Shown here in pieces: positions 46,954 to 55,681 of a stretch of 64,000 bases of DNA. This DNA is from JAPOXR01 sp963662395 (GTDB lineage Bacteria > Pseudomonadota > Alphaproteobacteria > Rhodobacterales > Rhodobacteraceae), in the NCBI GenBank assembly GCA_963662395.1, contig OY759511.1:3472001-3536000 (forward strand), written 5' to 3'. The translations under genes were made by a program, and so were the position numbers. The first letter of the stretch is position 1; each line of letters starts with the position of its first letter. The notes beneath the pieces were generated by a model. The model worked only from the letters and a program-made list of their open reading frames with translations, ran no database searches and had not been told where the DNA came from.

Positions 46954-48357
46954 TCAGAACTTGAAGCCGATTCCGATGCTGGCCTTGTTCTGACCGACGA
47001 TCTTTCCGTCCATCATCTTGTCGACCTTGCCGAAGCCGGCATTCATGGTGGCGCCGCCGCCGAGATCATGGGTCACGCCCATGCCCACGGCATCCATGGC
47101 CTTGCCCTCCTTGGGCTTCTGGCGACCATAGGACAGGGTGACGGTCGATGCGCCCATGGCGTATGACATGTCCACGCCCATGCCGGTCTTCGACTCGTTC
47201 TTGTCCTTGGTGTCATCATCATCATCCGTCTTGACATAGAGCAGGTTGGTGGAGATCTCTCCGGCCGTGAAACCGGCACCCATGCTGACGGTCTTGTTGC
47301 TGTCGTAGCCGACACCGATGGTGACGCCGCCGGCATCGAAGCTCATGCCGAAGGCATACTGGGTTTCGGATGCAACGGCATCGACTCCCTTGGATACTAG
47401 GAATTCGGGGACAACCACGTCCTCCGTAGCGTTGGTGGTGACTACGTCTGCGGCGACCTTCGGCTTATCGGCGTCCTTATCTCCCTCTGCTCCGTCTTCG
47501 TCGACACCGCCAACTCTACCATCATCGCCGAGTTCATAGGCCATAATGTAGAGTTCATATGCTGCCTTCTGAACATCAGATGCTTCTGTCGTGCCGTCGA
47601 CTGCCGTCAGGTCCCCATCATCATTGTAACCAATGCCAAAGATGTTGGTTTCAACAGCGGCGGTATCGGGGTCATTGTCGGCGTCGTGGGTGACACTCAC
47701 GTCGCTTGAGTTATCACGAGTAGTGGTGACGCCGACGAGCCCATACAGCGGGTCGAATTGTGCAAGTGTTGGCAACGCGGCAAAAGTGCTAACCACATTG
47801 AGGGTTGCGGTGCGCCGATCCGTTACATACCACTCGGTGGCGTCCATTCCTTCAACTGTGAATTCTGGGACAATGACCGGATTCTCTCCCTCAACCGCAG
47901 CCGACGTCCCCGCCGAGATGGCGATCGAGACCTGGCCGAAGCTGTTGTCGTAGCGGAGTTGATTGGCGGTACCGCCTCTCAGGCCTTCGACCATGTCGTC
48001 GACACCGATGCCGTTCAGCCCGATATCGGCAATGCTGCCGGCGGTCAGGTCGGCCGAATCATTGTCGCCGATGGTCAGCTTGCCGAAGGAGCCGCTGACA
48101 TGCACGGTGCCTTCATTGACCGTGTCGTCATTGGTATCGAAGCCGGCCGATCCGCCGAATGACAGACCGCCATCGGTGGTGCCGGAGCCGGAGAAGTCGA
48201 TGCCGACCTCATGCACGAAGCTGTGCTTCGACATGCCCTCGCCGGCCTCGGAGTTGTAGTCCACGCCCAGTTCGGCATCGCCGGTGAACTTTATCTCGGC
48301 CAATGCCGCACCGCCTGCCAGTGAAAGGGCAGTCGATGCAATCAGAAGTTTCTTCAT
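46954..48357 (-). CDS. Outer-membrane porin 3
   Basis: A 467-residue porin, paralogue of porins 1 and 2. Signal peptide MKKLLIASTALSLAGGAALA, mature start EIKFTGDAELGVDYN as in porin 2, C-terminus NKASIGIGFKF as in porin 1. It is therefore a mosaic: N-terminal end and upstream DNA closest to porin 2, C-terminal end and terminator closest to porin 1, with its own central segment (about 160-325: VPEFTVEGMDATEWYVTDRR onward). An Asp-rich loop (KTDDDDDTKDKNESK) near residue 385 is unique. Beta-barrel diffusion channel. Confidence 0.88.
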   Translation of the reverse strand: MKKLLIASTALSLAGGAALAEIKFTGDAELGVDYNSEAGEGMSKHSFVHEVGIDFSGSGTTDGGLSFGGSAGFDTNDDTVNEGTVHVSGSFGKLTIGDNDSADLTAGSIADIGLNGIGVDDMVEGLRGGTANQLRYDNSFGQVSIAISAGTSAAVEGENPVIVPEFTVEGMDATEWYVTDRRTATLNVVSTFAALPTLAQFDPLYGLVGVTTTRDNSSDVSVTHDADNDPDTAAVETNIFGIGYNDDGDLTAVDGTTEASDVQKAAYELYIMAYELGDDGRVGGVDEDGAEGDKDADKPKVAADVVTTNATEDVVVPEFLVSKGVDAVASETQYAFGMSFDAGGVTIGVGYDSNKTVSMGAGFTAGEISTNLLYVKTDDDDDTKDKNESKTGMGVDMSYAMGASTVTLSYGRQKPKEGKAMDAVGMGVTHDLGGGATMNAGFGKVDKMMDGKIVGQNKASIGIGFKF

Positions 48358-48634
48358 TTCATCCTCGTCACTTGAATTGTTGCCTCTTCGGTGGTGGAGA
48401 TGATCTCCTGCGTCCCACCGTGCGAATGCGACAATCAATGGAGGATGGGGGTGGTGTTATGGAGTCGCCTCAAGGAACCGTATCGGGGGGTTTGGGGATC
48501 GCTGGTGGACACCGACGGGATCAGAACGGCCACTGCAAAGCCCCCCGTTCAGTCGAAGGTGACGGGTAATCGGAGCAGATTCACTCTCAGATTGTATGGG
48601 TAACTGAACAGGTAAACAAAAGATCTGGCCATGC
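48358..48634 (-). repeat. Shared porin upstream region (copy 3)
   Basis: Matches 22868-23146 (porin 2) over about 275 bp in inverted orientation, with a few indels nearest the gene. The proximal part also matches porin 1. Confidence 0.8.
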
Positions 48635-48689
48635 AGGGGTTAGTTCGGAAGTGATCAAACACTCCGAAATACATGGACTCACTGGAAAT

Positions 48690-49030
48690 GCTCGACCTCA
48701 TGCCTGCCGGACCGGGTGCCAGCACCCGGGAGGAAGAGTTGCGGGGACGGTGCCGGCCCGGCAGGACATGGCGGGCATTGCCGGCCACCGGGTGCAGGCG
48801 GGAGAGTTGCTGCTCCAGCGACCAGCCGGTCCACCGGTCTCGGGCATCGACCTTGAAGGCGCTGACCTGCCAGCCGATGAGCACCAGCCATCTGCCGTCA
48901 TGGACAGCAGCATGGTACAGGGCCTTGCCGAAGAGACGGTGCCGGGGCAGGCAGTGATGCTCCCGAACCAGCGCAATCCGATGCTGCTTCTCCATGGAGT
49001 GTACCGGGCGGGCCTCGACCTCGCTGGGCG
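48690..49030 (-). pseudogene. DruA/DUF4338 fragment
   Basis: The minus strand reads EKQHRIALVREHHCLPRHRL, then HAAVHDGRWLVLIGWQVSAF, DARDRWTGWSLEQQLSRLHP and AGNARHVLPG. This follows the DUF4338 (DruA) pattern: xLIxEHHYLG, HxDGRWVAxLGW, PRDxWIGW, LxNNARFLVLP. It differs from the DruA parts of the two IS4 elements, so it is a separate family member. No transposase follows in frame. No start or full domain remains; it is a remnant at the edge of the defence-like stretch. Confidence 0.6.
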
Positions 49031-49231
49031 GAATACCGGTATCTGCAAAGGGTGCAGCCATGATGATCGATGCCATGGCACTATGACATCCGGATAGCCG
49101 GCAGATTCATGGGCCCGATGTCGGAAACCGGCTGGAGGGCAGGCTGGCGCCGTATGCAGGTGTCAATCGGCGACATCAGGACTCATCGGATGGCCCTGGG
49201 TTGTTGACACCCGAAGAAAGCACTAGAGTCC

Positions 49232-49669
49232 ATGGGCGACCAATGTCGCATTCTGTCTCCTGAACGGAGTCACGGAGCCGAATTGTCGGTCGTGCAGTGG
49301 ATTGCAATGTGTAACGAAAATCGAATCTACAGGGCATACCCCAAGCATTGCGAACCGATCACTGCTCAAAACCCGGGCGTGAAATGCCCGTCGTGGAGTG
49401 CGTCGATCGCGCAGGAAATCCTGGATTCTGCAGAACCGGTCGGAAACACATTGCAGGCCACATGCAGGGGAGTCGGGTTTGTGGCCCGCAAGACGCAGAC
49501 GAGTGAAGGTGTTGTCTGGCACGGGTATCCCGAGGCCTGGGACAGGATGGATCTGGAATTGAAGAAGCGGTGGCGGAAGGAAGGGCGGATTCGCAAGCGA
49601 GACCTTCGAGACTATGCCACTCGCCGCAAGGTCCGGGATGCATTCGGAGGTCGATACGTTGGCGGATGA
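49232..49669 (+). CDS. Small conserved protein paired with metallopeptidase
   Basis: A 145-residue ORF overlapping the next gene by 32 bp. The recognisable part begins about residue 49: VKCPSWSASIAQEILDSAEP, then VGFVARKTQTSEGVVWHGYP and RWRKEGRIRKRDLRDYATRR. The pattern WHGYPEAWD...W...GRIRKRDLR occurs in small proteins encoded next to other genes in defence-like settings (from memory); I cannot name the family. A later GTG at 49379 is a possible true start. With the peptidase it forms a two-gene unit resembling toxin-antitoxin or regulator-peptidase pairs. Confidence 0.55.
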   Translation: MGDQCRILSPERSHGAELSVVQWIAMCNENRIYRAYPKHCEPITAQNPGVKCPSWSASIAQEILDSAEPVGNTLQATCRGVGFVARKTQTSEGVVWHGYPEAWDRMDLELKKRWRKEGRIRKRDLRDYATRRKVRDAFGGRYVGG

Positions 49670-51179
49670 TCCCTCATTTGCAATTTTCGGAAACAAGGCC
49701 TGCTTTGCCCTGGAAATTCGCCTGATTCCCGGTGCAGCGACCGGGCCTGAACCGGAAGACTTCATGGGGTCGTGGGGTGAATGGCGTCTTTGGATCTCCA
49801 ACCTGAACTTGTGCGAACTTCGTCTGGATACCGAGGACGGATTGGTCGAGATCCAGGAGGTGAGGTGGTATTTGGCGCCGCTGTTCGAGTGGATAGTCGA
49901 AAACTGGATGCCACTCCTTCACGAACGGCGCTTGCCGCCTGGCGGCGGGCTGGGTGACAGCAGGCCCCGTTCGGCGCAGGGCGCTTATCTTGCGATGGTC
50001 GAAAGCGCCGGTGATGACCTTGAGCGATTTCGTCCCTGGCAGTACTGGGCCAATCGTCATTCCATTCGCTCCGCCTCCGCGGGAGGTATCCTGCCGGACG
50101 TTTTTGTGCAACGCATGGGAGATGACCTGGAGTTTTCCTGGGGCGATCGGGTTCAACCGGGAGCCACGGCAGCGAGTTTCGTCGTAGAGGACGGGCTGGC
50201 AAGGGCGTCTGTGGATACCGTTGCAGAGTGCCTTCGGTCGGCCTTGCAATGGTTCCTTTCGCAGGAGCAATTCAGCGAAGCACCTTGGAAGCATGAACTG
50301 CGAGAGCGTTGGGAGGAGGTAGGCCAAAAGCGCGCCGGGCTTTCCCATCTATCATGGTATCTCGATTCCAGCCCTGAACCCGGGGCTTTGACCGAGAAGT
50401 TACTTGGAGCTCTGGATAGGTTGAATCGGCCGCTTACATTCGCAACCGAAGCCTGGTTGGGAAAATTGTCACCGGAAGTTGCCATGTTCGGAGACCTGTC
50501 GCCGGAAATTTCAAGCGACGCGGCAGCGGTCCTGTTGGGTGAGTACATCAATGCCCGAAGCAACACTGAGCACGAGGATCTCCTGTCAGAGTTATCTTCC
50601 GACCTCCCGGCATGGATTGCCTCGTCGCCCTGGCACAACGGCTACTCGCTGGCCCTGGACGTCCTGGATGAGATCGATCCTGAACCGGAAGCGTCGATGA
50701 CGCGCCTGGAGCAGATGCTGGAGATGCTCGGCGTTCGGGTCAGGGAGGTCAATTTGGGTGGGCGGGGACCAAGAGGTGTTGCATTGGCGGGCGGTGACTT
50801 GCGGGCCACAATCCTGATCAACCTCGATGACGTGCGAAATTCATCTCGAGGGGGCAAGCGATTCACAATGGCGCATGAATTGTGTCATATTCTCTTTGAT
50901 CGCAGCAGCGCGAGGGCATTGGCACACAGCAGCACGCCTTGGGCATCTCCATCGGTTGAGCAGCGTGCAAACGCTTTTGCGGCCATGTTGCTGATGCCGC
51001 CTTCGAGGGCCAGTTTGCCAGTGGTGACGGATCTGGAGGAACTCAAGCAGGCAGTGGGCAGATTGGCGGGCAAACTGGGCGTCAGCCGGGTTGCGCTGAA
51101 GCGGCATCTTGCCAATATCGACCAGATAAGTGCAGATGAGCTGCAATGGCTGATGGGTGCTCAGTCACATGACCTGTAG
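49638..51179 (+). CDS. ImmA/IrrE-type metallopeptidase with long N-terminal region
   Basis: A 513-residue protein (ATG 49638; ATG 49614 is possible). The C-terminal 150 residues are an IrrE N-terminal-like peptidase: FTMAHELCHILFDRSSARAL holds the HExxH-type zinc site (HELCH near 413-417), followed by VEQRANAFAAMLLMPPSRAS with the third ligand Glu. The N-terminal 300 residues are an uncharacterised sensor-like region, not an HTH. ImmA-type peptidases cleave repressors to relieve repression in mobile elements; IrrE does so after DNA damage. The overlapping upstream gene is a possible target or partner. Confidence 0.75.
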   Translation: MHSEVDTLADDPSFAIFGNKACFALEIRLIPGAATGPEPEDFMGSWGEWRLWISNLNLCELRLDTEDGLVEIQEVRWYLAPLFEWIVENWMPLLHERRLPPGGGLGDSRPRSAQGAYLAMVESAGDDLERFRPWQYWANRHSIRSASAGGILPDVFVQRMGDDLEFSWGDRVQPGATAASFVVEDGLARASVDTVAECLRSALQWFLSQEQFSEAPWKHELRERWEEVGQKRAGLSHLSWYLDSSPEPGALTEKLLGALDRLNRPLTFATEAWLGKLSPEVAMFGDLSPEISSDAAAVLLGEYINARSNTEHEDLLSELSSDLPAWIASSPWHNGYSLALDVLDEIDPEPEASMTRLEQMLEMLGVRVREVNLGGRGPRGVALAGGDLRATILINLDDVRNSSRGGKRFTMAHELCHILFDRSSARALAHSSTPWASPSVEQRANAFAAMLLMPPSRASLPVVTDLEELKQAVGRLAGKLGVSRVALKRHLANIDQISADELQWLMGAQSHDL

Positions 51180-51254
51180 AGTTTCCGTATCGACATTCGA
51201 TTAGGGTCTTCGGAGACCCCAAGGCTGACTACTCTCCCGAATCCCGATTTCGCA
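51180..51254. other. Gap between converging peptidase and abiEii genes
   Basis: 75 bp containing GGGTCTTCGGAGACCC (51205-51220), a perfect short palindrome that could terminate transcription from both sides. Confidence 0.5.
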
Positions 51255-52196
51255 TCAGACCTCTTCGCTCACGCCGGGCCTGTCCGCCAGCACTGCCTCG
51301 ATGCTCTCGAGCATCGCCGATCGCCCCCTCTTGTCGAGTTGTGCGAGCTTCCTCATGCGCCACTGCACCGCGGGAAGGCTGCTGACATCGGGCAGTTCGA
51401 GCAGGAACCATTTCGGTTCCCCGCCGGCGACGGACCGCAGGAACTTCCTGTGGGCATCCGGCATGCGACCCACGATCTCTGCCACCAGCTCCTCGCGGGT
51501 CCGGACCAGAACGTCCAACGCAACGGGGGCCTCCATCATTCCCGCGAGACCGCGCTCGAACTCTTCGCGCATGTCCCTGCGGGCCGGTGCCAACAATCTC
51601 TCGATAGGCCGATGATGGCTCACCAGATACACGATGAAGGCGGCACGGAGCCTGTCGTCGATCCCTTCGTTCGACAGAAGGCCGTGGATGTCGAACAGGT
51701 CGCGCGGATGTTGGCGGTCGAGCGCCGCCACCACCTTGCCGGCGAACAGGTCCGGGAACGACACCACCTGAATGTCGGCAAAGCCGAACTGCTCCTCGAC
51801 CGCATCCGAGACCGCCTTCTCCTCCGGCTCCAACACACAGCCGCGCAGCACCGGCGTGACCTCGACCTTGACCTGCGTGTCGTGTTCGCGGACGAAGAGC
51901 TTGTTGACCGTGCCTTCCTCTCTCAGCACTCCGGTCTGAACGCGGGCGAATGCAAAGACTTCTTCGATACGCTTTCCGATGCGACACAGCGCAGCCTCGA
52001 TGTCCGCAAGCGACCGTGCTCGGTCCGCAACCGGCAGATAAGTCAGGTCGATGTCGACCGACAGCCGGGGAAGGTTTCGGACGAACAGGTTGATCGCCGT
52101 CCCGCCCTTCAGCGCGAAGCATCTCTCCTGCGCAACGTGAGGCAGGGTGCGGACCAGCAGCTCGACCTGCCGCCGGTATCGCTCATCCACCGGCAT
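51255..52196 (-). CDS. abiEii: AbiEii-type nucleotidyltransferase toxin
   Basis: A 313-residue toxin of the type IV AbiE system. Nucleotidyltransferase motif I: LKGGTAINLF (Gly31-Gly32), then RLSVDIDLTYLP with Asp48 and Asp50. VEVTPVLRG continues the fold, and DLFAGKVVAALDRQHPRDLF then DIHGLL is the motif III-IV region. AbiEii inhibits growth when expressed without its antitoxin and contributes to abortive phage infection. Its start overlaps the antitoxin end by 14 bp (52183-52196), the classical bicistronic layout. Confidence 0.9.
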   Translation of the reverse strand: MPVDERYRRQVELLVRTLPHVAQERCFALKGGTAINLFVRNLPRLSVDIDLTYLPVADRARSLADIEAALCRIGKRIEEVFAFARVQTGVLREEGTVNKLFVREHDTQVKVEVTPVLRGCVLEPEEKAVSDAVEEQFGFADIQVVSFPDLFAGKVVAALDRQHPRDLFDIHGLLSNEGIDDRLRAAFIVYLVSHHRPIERLLAPARRDMREEFERGLAGMMEAPVALDVLVRTREELVAEIVGRMPDAHRKFLRSVAGGEPKWFLLELPDVSSLPAVQWRMRKLAQLDKRGRSAMLESIEAVLADRPGVSEEV

Positions 52197-53061
52197 CGAG
52201 GTCCTTTGGAACCGTGATCTGGTATTTCGGGTCGAGCTTGCCTCCCCGCACCAGCATCCGCTTTCCCTTGCCGAGATCGATCCCGTTGCGGTCGAGGCGT
52301 TCGAGCCACGAATGGCCGTGGCGTTCGGCGAACCACAGAAACAGGCGCTTCACCTTGACGCTTCGGCATTCCCCGAGCAGACGGCTCGTGCGTTTCGGGC
52401 TGAGACCGACCAGACCTGCCATCAGCATGTCGACCTGATGGAACGTTTCCCCGCCGGGAAGCTCGTCCAGCAGCTCCAGCACCGCCCGTTCCGGCGTCGA
52501 CAACATCATCGGCCAGTCCCCGTCGCCGAAATTCCGCCAGGTCAGGCTGCCGTGGATCTGCGCCTGGTGCGACGGCCCGTCGACGGCCATTGCAGATTTG
52601 AGCCCTTCGAGACCGGCCGCAATCGGCTCGGCGCGAAACAGCTTGCGGGCATTGTGACAGACGAAGGGCGTGACGATGGGCAGCTTGCCGAGCCACCCCG
52701 GCACCCGTTCGTCTCCGTACAGGTGAACCTCGCGCGGTCCCTCGCTCGACAGATAGTGCGCGAAGCCGAGCAGTTCCAACGCCGTGCGCCCTCCTACCGC
52801 TACCGGGCACTCCAGTACCATTTGCAGCGAGATCACGATCTGGTGCCAGCGCAGCGGCGTTGTCGTCTCTTCAAGCCCCGGCTTGTGCAGCGGGCGCCGA
52901 AACACCTCCCGTGCCACCGGTTGCAGCCAACCGCTCGCCAGGTACCTGCTGCGCAAGGAGCTCGAGTAGCCCATGCGGGTGAACCAGGCGGCATCCGCGA
53001 CCAGCCCTTCCGGCAGCAGCCGGTGCAAACGGTTTAGCATTGAGCGCGTTTGATATCTCAT
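52183..53061 (-). CDS. abiEi: AbiEi-type antitoxin/transcriptional repressor
   Basis: A 292-residue antitoxin. N-terminal winged HTH (MLNRLHRLLPEGLVADAAWF, SSSLRSRYLASGWLQPV), middle AbiEi_3-like domain with GGRTALELLGFAHYLSSEG and VHLYGD, and a C-terminal region (ERAVLELLDELPGGETFHQV). AbiEi represses its own promoter by binding inverted repeats; a candidate lies at 53063-53123 directly before the start. Intact, coupled to abiEii. Confidence 0.88.
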   Translation of the reverse strand: MRYQTRSMLNRLHRLLPEGLVADAAWFTRMGYSSSLRSRYLASGWLQPVAREVFRRPLHKPGLEETTTPLRWHQIVISLQMVLECPVAVGGRTALELLGFAHYLSSEGPREVHLYGDERVPGWLGKLPIVTPFVCHNARKLFRAEPIAAGLEGLKSAMAVDGPSHQAQIHGSLTWRNFGDGDWPMMLSTPERAVLELLDELPGGETFHQVDMLMAGLVGLSPKRTSRLLGECRSVKVKRLFLWFAERHGHSWLERLDRNGIDLGKGKRMLVRGGKLDPKYQITVPKDLDAGG

Positions 53062-53062
53062 G

Positions 53063-53123
53063 GTGACGAAAATAGTGTTTTCTCAAACTGACTTCAAGTT
53101 CGACATGCTCCGAATTTCGTCAC
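53063..53123. promoter_or_regulatory. Candidate AbiEi operator
   Basis: GTGACGAAA (53063-53071) and TTTCGTCAC (53115-53123) form a perfect 9-bp inverted repeat, 43 bp apart, just upstream of the abiEi start. AbiEi antitoxins bind paired repeats at their promoter, so this is a reasonable operator. Confidence 0.55.
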
Positions 53124-53290
53124 TTCCAGGACGCATAATGCGGTATCTTCAAACTCGCAAGGCCTCACCGCGCCACGGCCAAACCGTCCGGAAACCCATT
53201 ATCCCGCCCGCCGGCCCAACACGATCATGAGCCGCCGCTACGAGTTCGACGACACGCTTGACGGCGGTCTCCGCCCAGGGCCATCGCTTT

Positions 53291-53536
53291 TCAATCCTTC
53301 CCGTTTTCCGGCAACAGTCCGGCGGATCCGAACAGCTCCGGGGTGAACCGGTCATCCCGCCCGGCCCGTTTCGGCTTGCGGCGCATGGATGTGGCCTGCT
53401 TGTCAGGTTTCACCCGTGCCAGGTCGAGGGCCGGTCGCCGCATCACCGCCAGGTTTTCCGGTCCGGGACCGGTCCCGGACCGGAGACTGTCCTCGTTCAT
53501 GGTCACGTCCAGGATCCGGTGGAGGGAATTCTCCAC
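53291..53536 (-). pseudogene. ISAs1-family transposase C-terminal relic
   Basis: Reads MENSLHRILDVTMNEDSLRS, then GPENLAVMRRPALDLARV and RRKPKRAGRDDRFTPELFG. This is the end of ISAs1-type transposases (ENxLHWxLDVxFxEDxSRxRxGxAPxNxAxxRxxALNLL, with the catalytic Glu first). Nothing of the N-terminal two thirds remains. Confidence 0.75.
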
Positions 53537-53577
53537 TTAATGCCGACAACCTGGCAATGCCGACTGGCGGACGGAAG

Positions 53578-54004
53578 TCATTGACTCCAGGCTGACTCGT
53601 CCGCCGCTTGTCGGCATTGTCCGACGGTATCGAGATACGCCATCACGTCGTCCGGATGTCGGTAGCGGCCCGGCAGCACATCGGCAGGACGCGTCCTCTC
53701 CATCGCCCTTTCCTTCAATTTGAGGTCGGCATGCAGGCAGATTTGCGTCGTCTCCGGGGATTCGTGTCCGAGCCAGAACGCGATCACCGCGCAATCCACG
53801 CCTGACCAAGGCAGTTCCATTGCCGCCGCGTGCCGCAGTACATGGGGGCTGACCCGCTTGTCCGTGAGTGACGGACAGGTGCGGCCGAACGTAACCGGGC
53901 AAACCACGGCGTTCTGATTGCGTCTTGCCCGGTTACGCGACATCGCAGGCTCGATTGCCTCGCAGGCCTTCTCCTGCGAGATTGGCCTGCGAGCCGTCCG
54001 GCGC
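53578..54004 (-). pseudogene. Tyrosine recombinase C-terminal remnant
   Basis: Catalytic part of a phage-integrase-family recombinase: TDKRVSPHVLRHAAAMELPW (the HxLR box), FWLGHESPETTQICLHADLK (HxxxxT...Tyr region; the nucleophile Tyr reads Cys: TQICLHAD for expected TQIYLHAD), KERAMERTRPADVLPGRYR and DDVMAYL. The N-terminal half is missing; the IS4 element begins at 54005. Changing the nucleophile to Cys would abolish activity. A 13-bp inverted repeat interrupts the upstream coding sequence. Confidence 0.7.
53890..53937. repeat. 13-bp perfect inverted repeat (hairpin)
   Basis: CGTAACCGGGCAA (53890-53902) and its exact complement TTGCCCGGTTACG (53925-53937) with 22 bases between. It lies inside the decayed tyrosine recombinase. 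Confidence 0.7.
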
Positions 54005-54007
54005 CTT

Positions 54008-55681
54008 TCAATGGTACACTGTTGACTCGACGTTGGCATAGTCTCGCATGGCCCGGTAGTTTTCGACGAAGAGTGACAGGATGAGGTATCCTTCCCAGAG
54101 TTTGTGCGTTCCCGGCATGGGCTGGCGAGCAGACGGGATGAAGCCGGCGAGTCGCGCGGTGCCGACCGCGAACTCGGCGATCGCCCGGTGCCGATGCCCG
54201 GGCGGGCCGCGCTGTCTTCGATGGTTCGGCTTGGCCATGTGCACGGCGAGGACATGGATCTCGTCCAGGTGGACGATCGTTCTCGCCGGCGTGTCGGGCG
54301 CGCTCCGCGCGAGTCGTTCGACGGACATGACGGTGCAGGCGGTTATGGCGTCGAAGGCCAGGCACCTGCGCAAATCGTCGGCGGCATTCAGCCTGCGGTC
54401 CTTGATCCGCGTCCCGGTCTTCAGGGCCGCGAACCACTCCTCGATCAGCCATCTCTTCTCGTACCACCCGGCGATACGCAGCGCGTTCTGCGCCGTCGGC
54501 TCGCCCTCGGTGGTCAGGAGCAGCCAGTCGAGCGGTTTCTTTCCTTTCGGCGGGTCGGGCTCAAGCACGCGCACGGCGAGCATGCGCAGGGGGGCCGTGT
54601 CCTTCGGCAGGTCCTGAGGCGGGACGAGATCGACCAACCCGGCCCGCAGCTCGAGCTTCACGCCCTTGCGTCCCTTGCGCTTCCGGGGCCCGCCGCAGGC
54701 TTCGATGTCGATCCTCTTCACGGCGACGACATCAAGCCCGGCCGCGTGCTTGAGCAGCTCCTCCAGCCCGCCTTCCGCCGTGAGGACCCGCCGCCTGGCC
54801 GAACGGCTGGCGCGGACCAGAAGGCCGGCGCCGTCGGGAAGGTCGGCAGCGGCGCAGCCTTCCGACATGAGCGCCCAGATGTCGCCCTCCCGGTCGCAGA
54901 GGGCCACGACGCGGGTCCGCTCACAGGCGGCCGCCAGCCCGGCAGCCTTGCCGAGACCGTCCAGCCAGCGTCCGCTTTCCTCGCCTTCCACCGCCGTCCC
55001 TTTCTCCACCGGGCGGAAGTCGGCATCGAGATGGAAGACCCCCAGCGCGCAGCCGCCCTCGCTGAAGGCGACGCCGAAATGCGCCGCCAGCCCGGTGCTG
55101 CCGGATGCGCCGCCGCCGATGGGGGCAAGACCCTCCGTCGCCTTCAGCCCGCTGTAGTTCAGCACCGTCGTGTCCTGCACCGCGAGTACGACGGGCCGGC
55201 GGCGGCAGCGCTCGGTCATCGCCTCCTGGTGGGGCTCAAGAATGTCCTGCACGCCGACCCTCGGATTGGACAGGAACCTGTACGCCGCCTTCTGCTCCGC
55301 CTCGCCGGGAAAGATCACCGGAAGCGGCGCTCCGGGGCGCGCGCACCAGGCCCCGCCCATCATCACCAGGCGTTCGCGCACGCGCCCGTCGCTGTGCCCG
55401 CTGCGTCCGTATTCGCGCTCCGCCCATGTCGGATCCTCCCTTGCCACGAGAGGCGGGCCGGCGCCGATCACCCGTTCCGGCTCACGCCCGAGTGCCTCCC
55501 GCCATCCCGCCGACAGCGGCTTCACATGCACCCGCGGCCCCTTGCCCGGCTTCGGCTCCCTGCAGCACGTCCAGCCCGCCGCCCGGTAGCTGAACCCCGT
55601 ATGCGCCGGGCCCACATGGCTGCAGGCCAGGCACGGGCGGACACCGTAGCGCCCCTCCCGGTCATCGGCAACGCGGGAGGC
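54008..55681 (-). pseudogene. DruA-IS4 transposase, C-terminal part (interrupted gene)
   Basis: Open without interruption from the transposon edge. The frame begins SRVADDREGRYGVRPCLACS then HTGFSYRAAGWTCC (end of the DruA/DUF4338 domain). The IS4 transposase follows: VVLAVQDTTVLNYSGLKATE (first Asp), VVALCDREGDIWAL (second Asp), DWLLLTTEGEPTAQNALRIA and RWLIEEWFAALKTGTRIKDR (Glu with Lys), ending ANVESTVYH. An internal Met at 55615 could allow expression of a 535-residue transposase alone. The 5' part continues in phase at 59691-60305. Confidence 0.85.
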
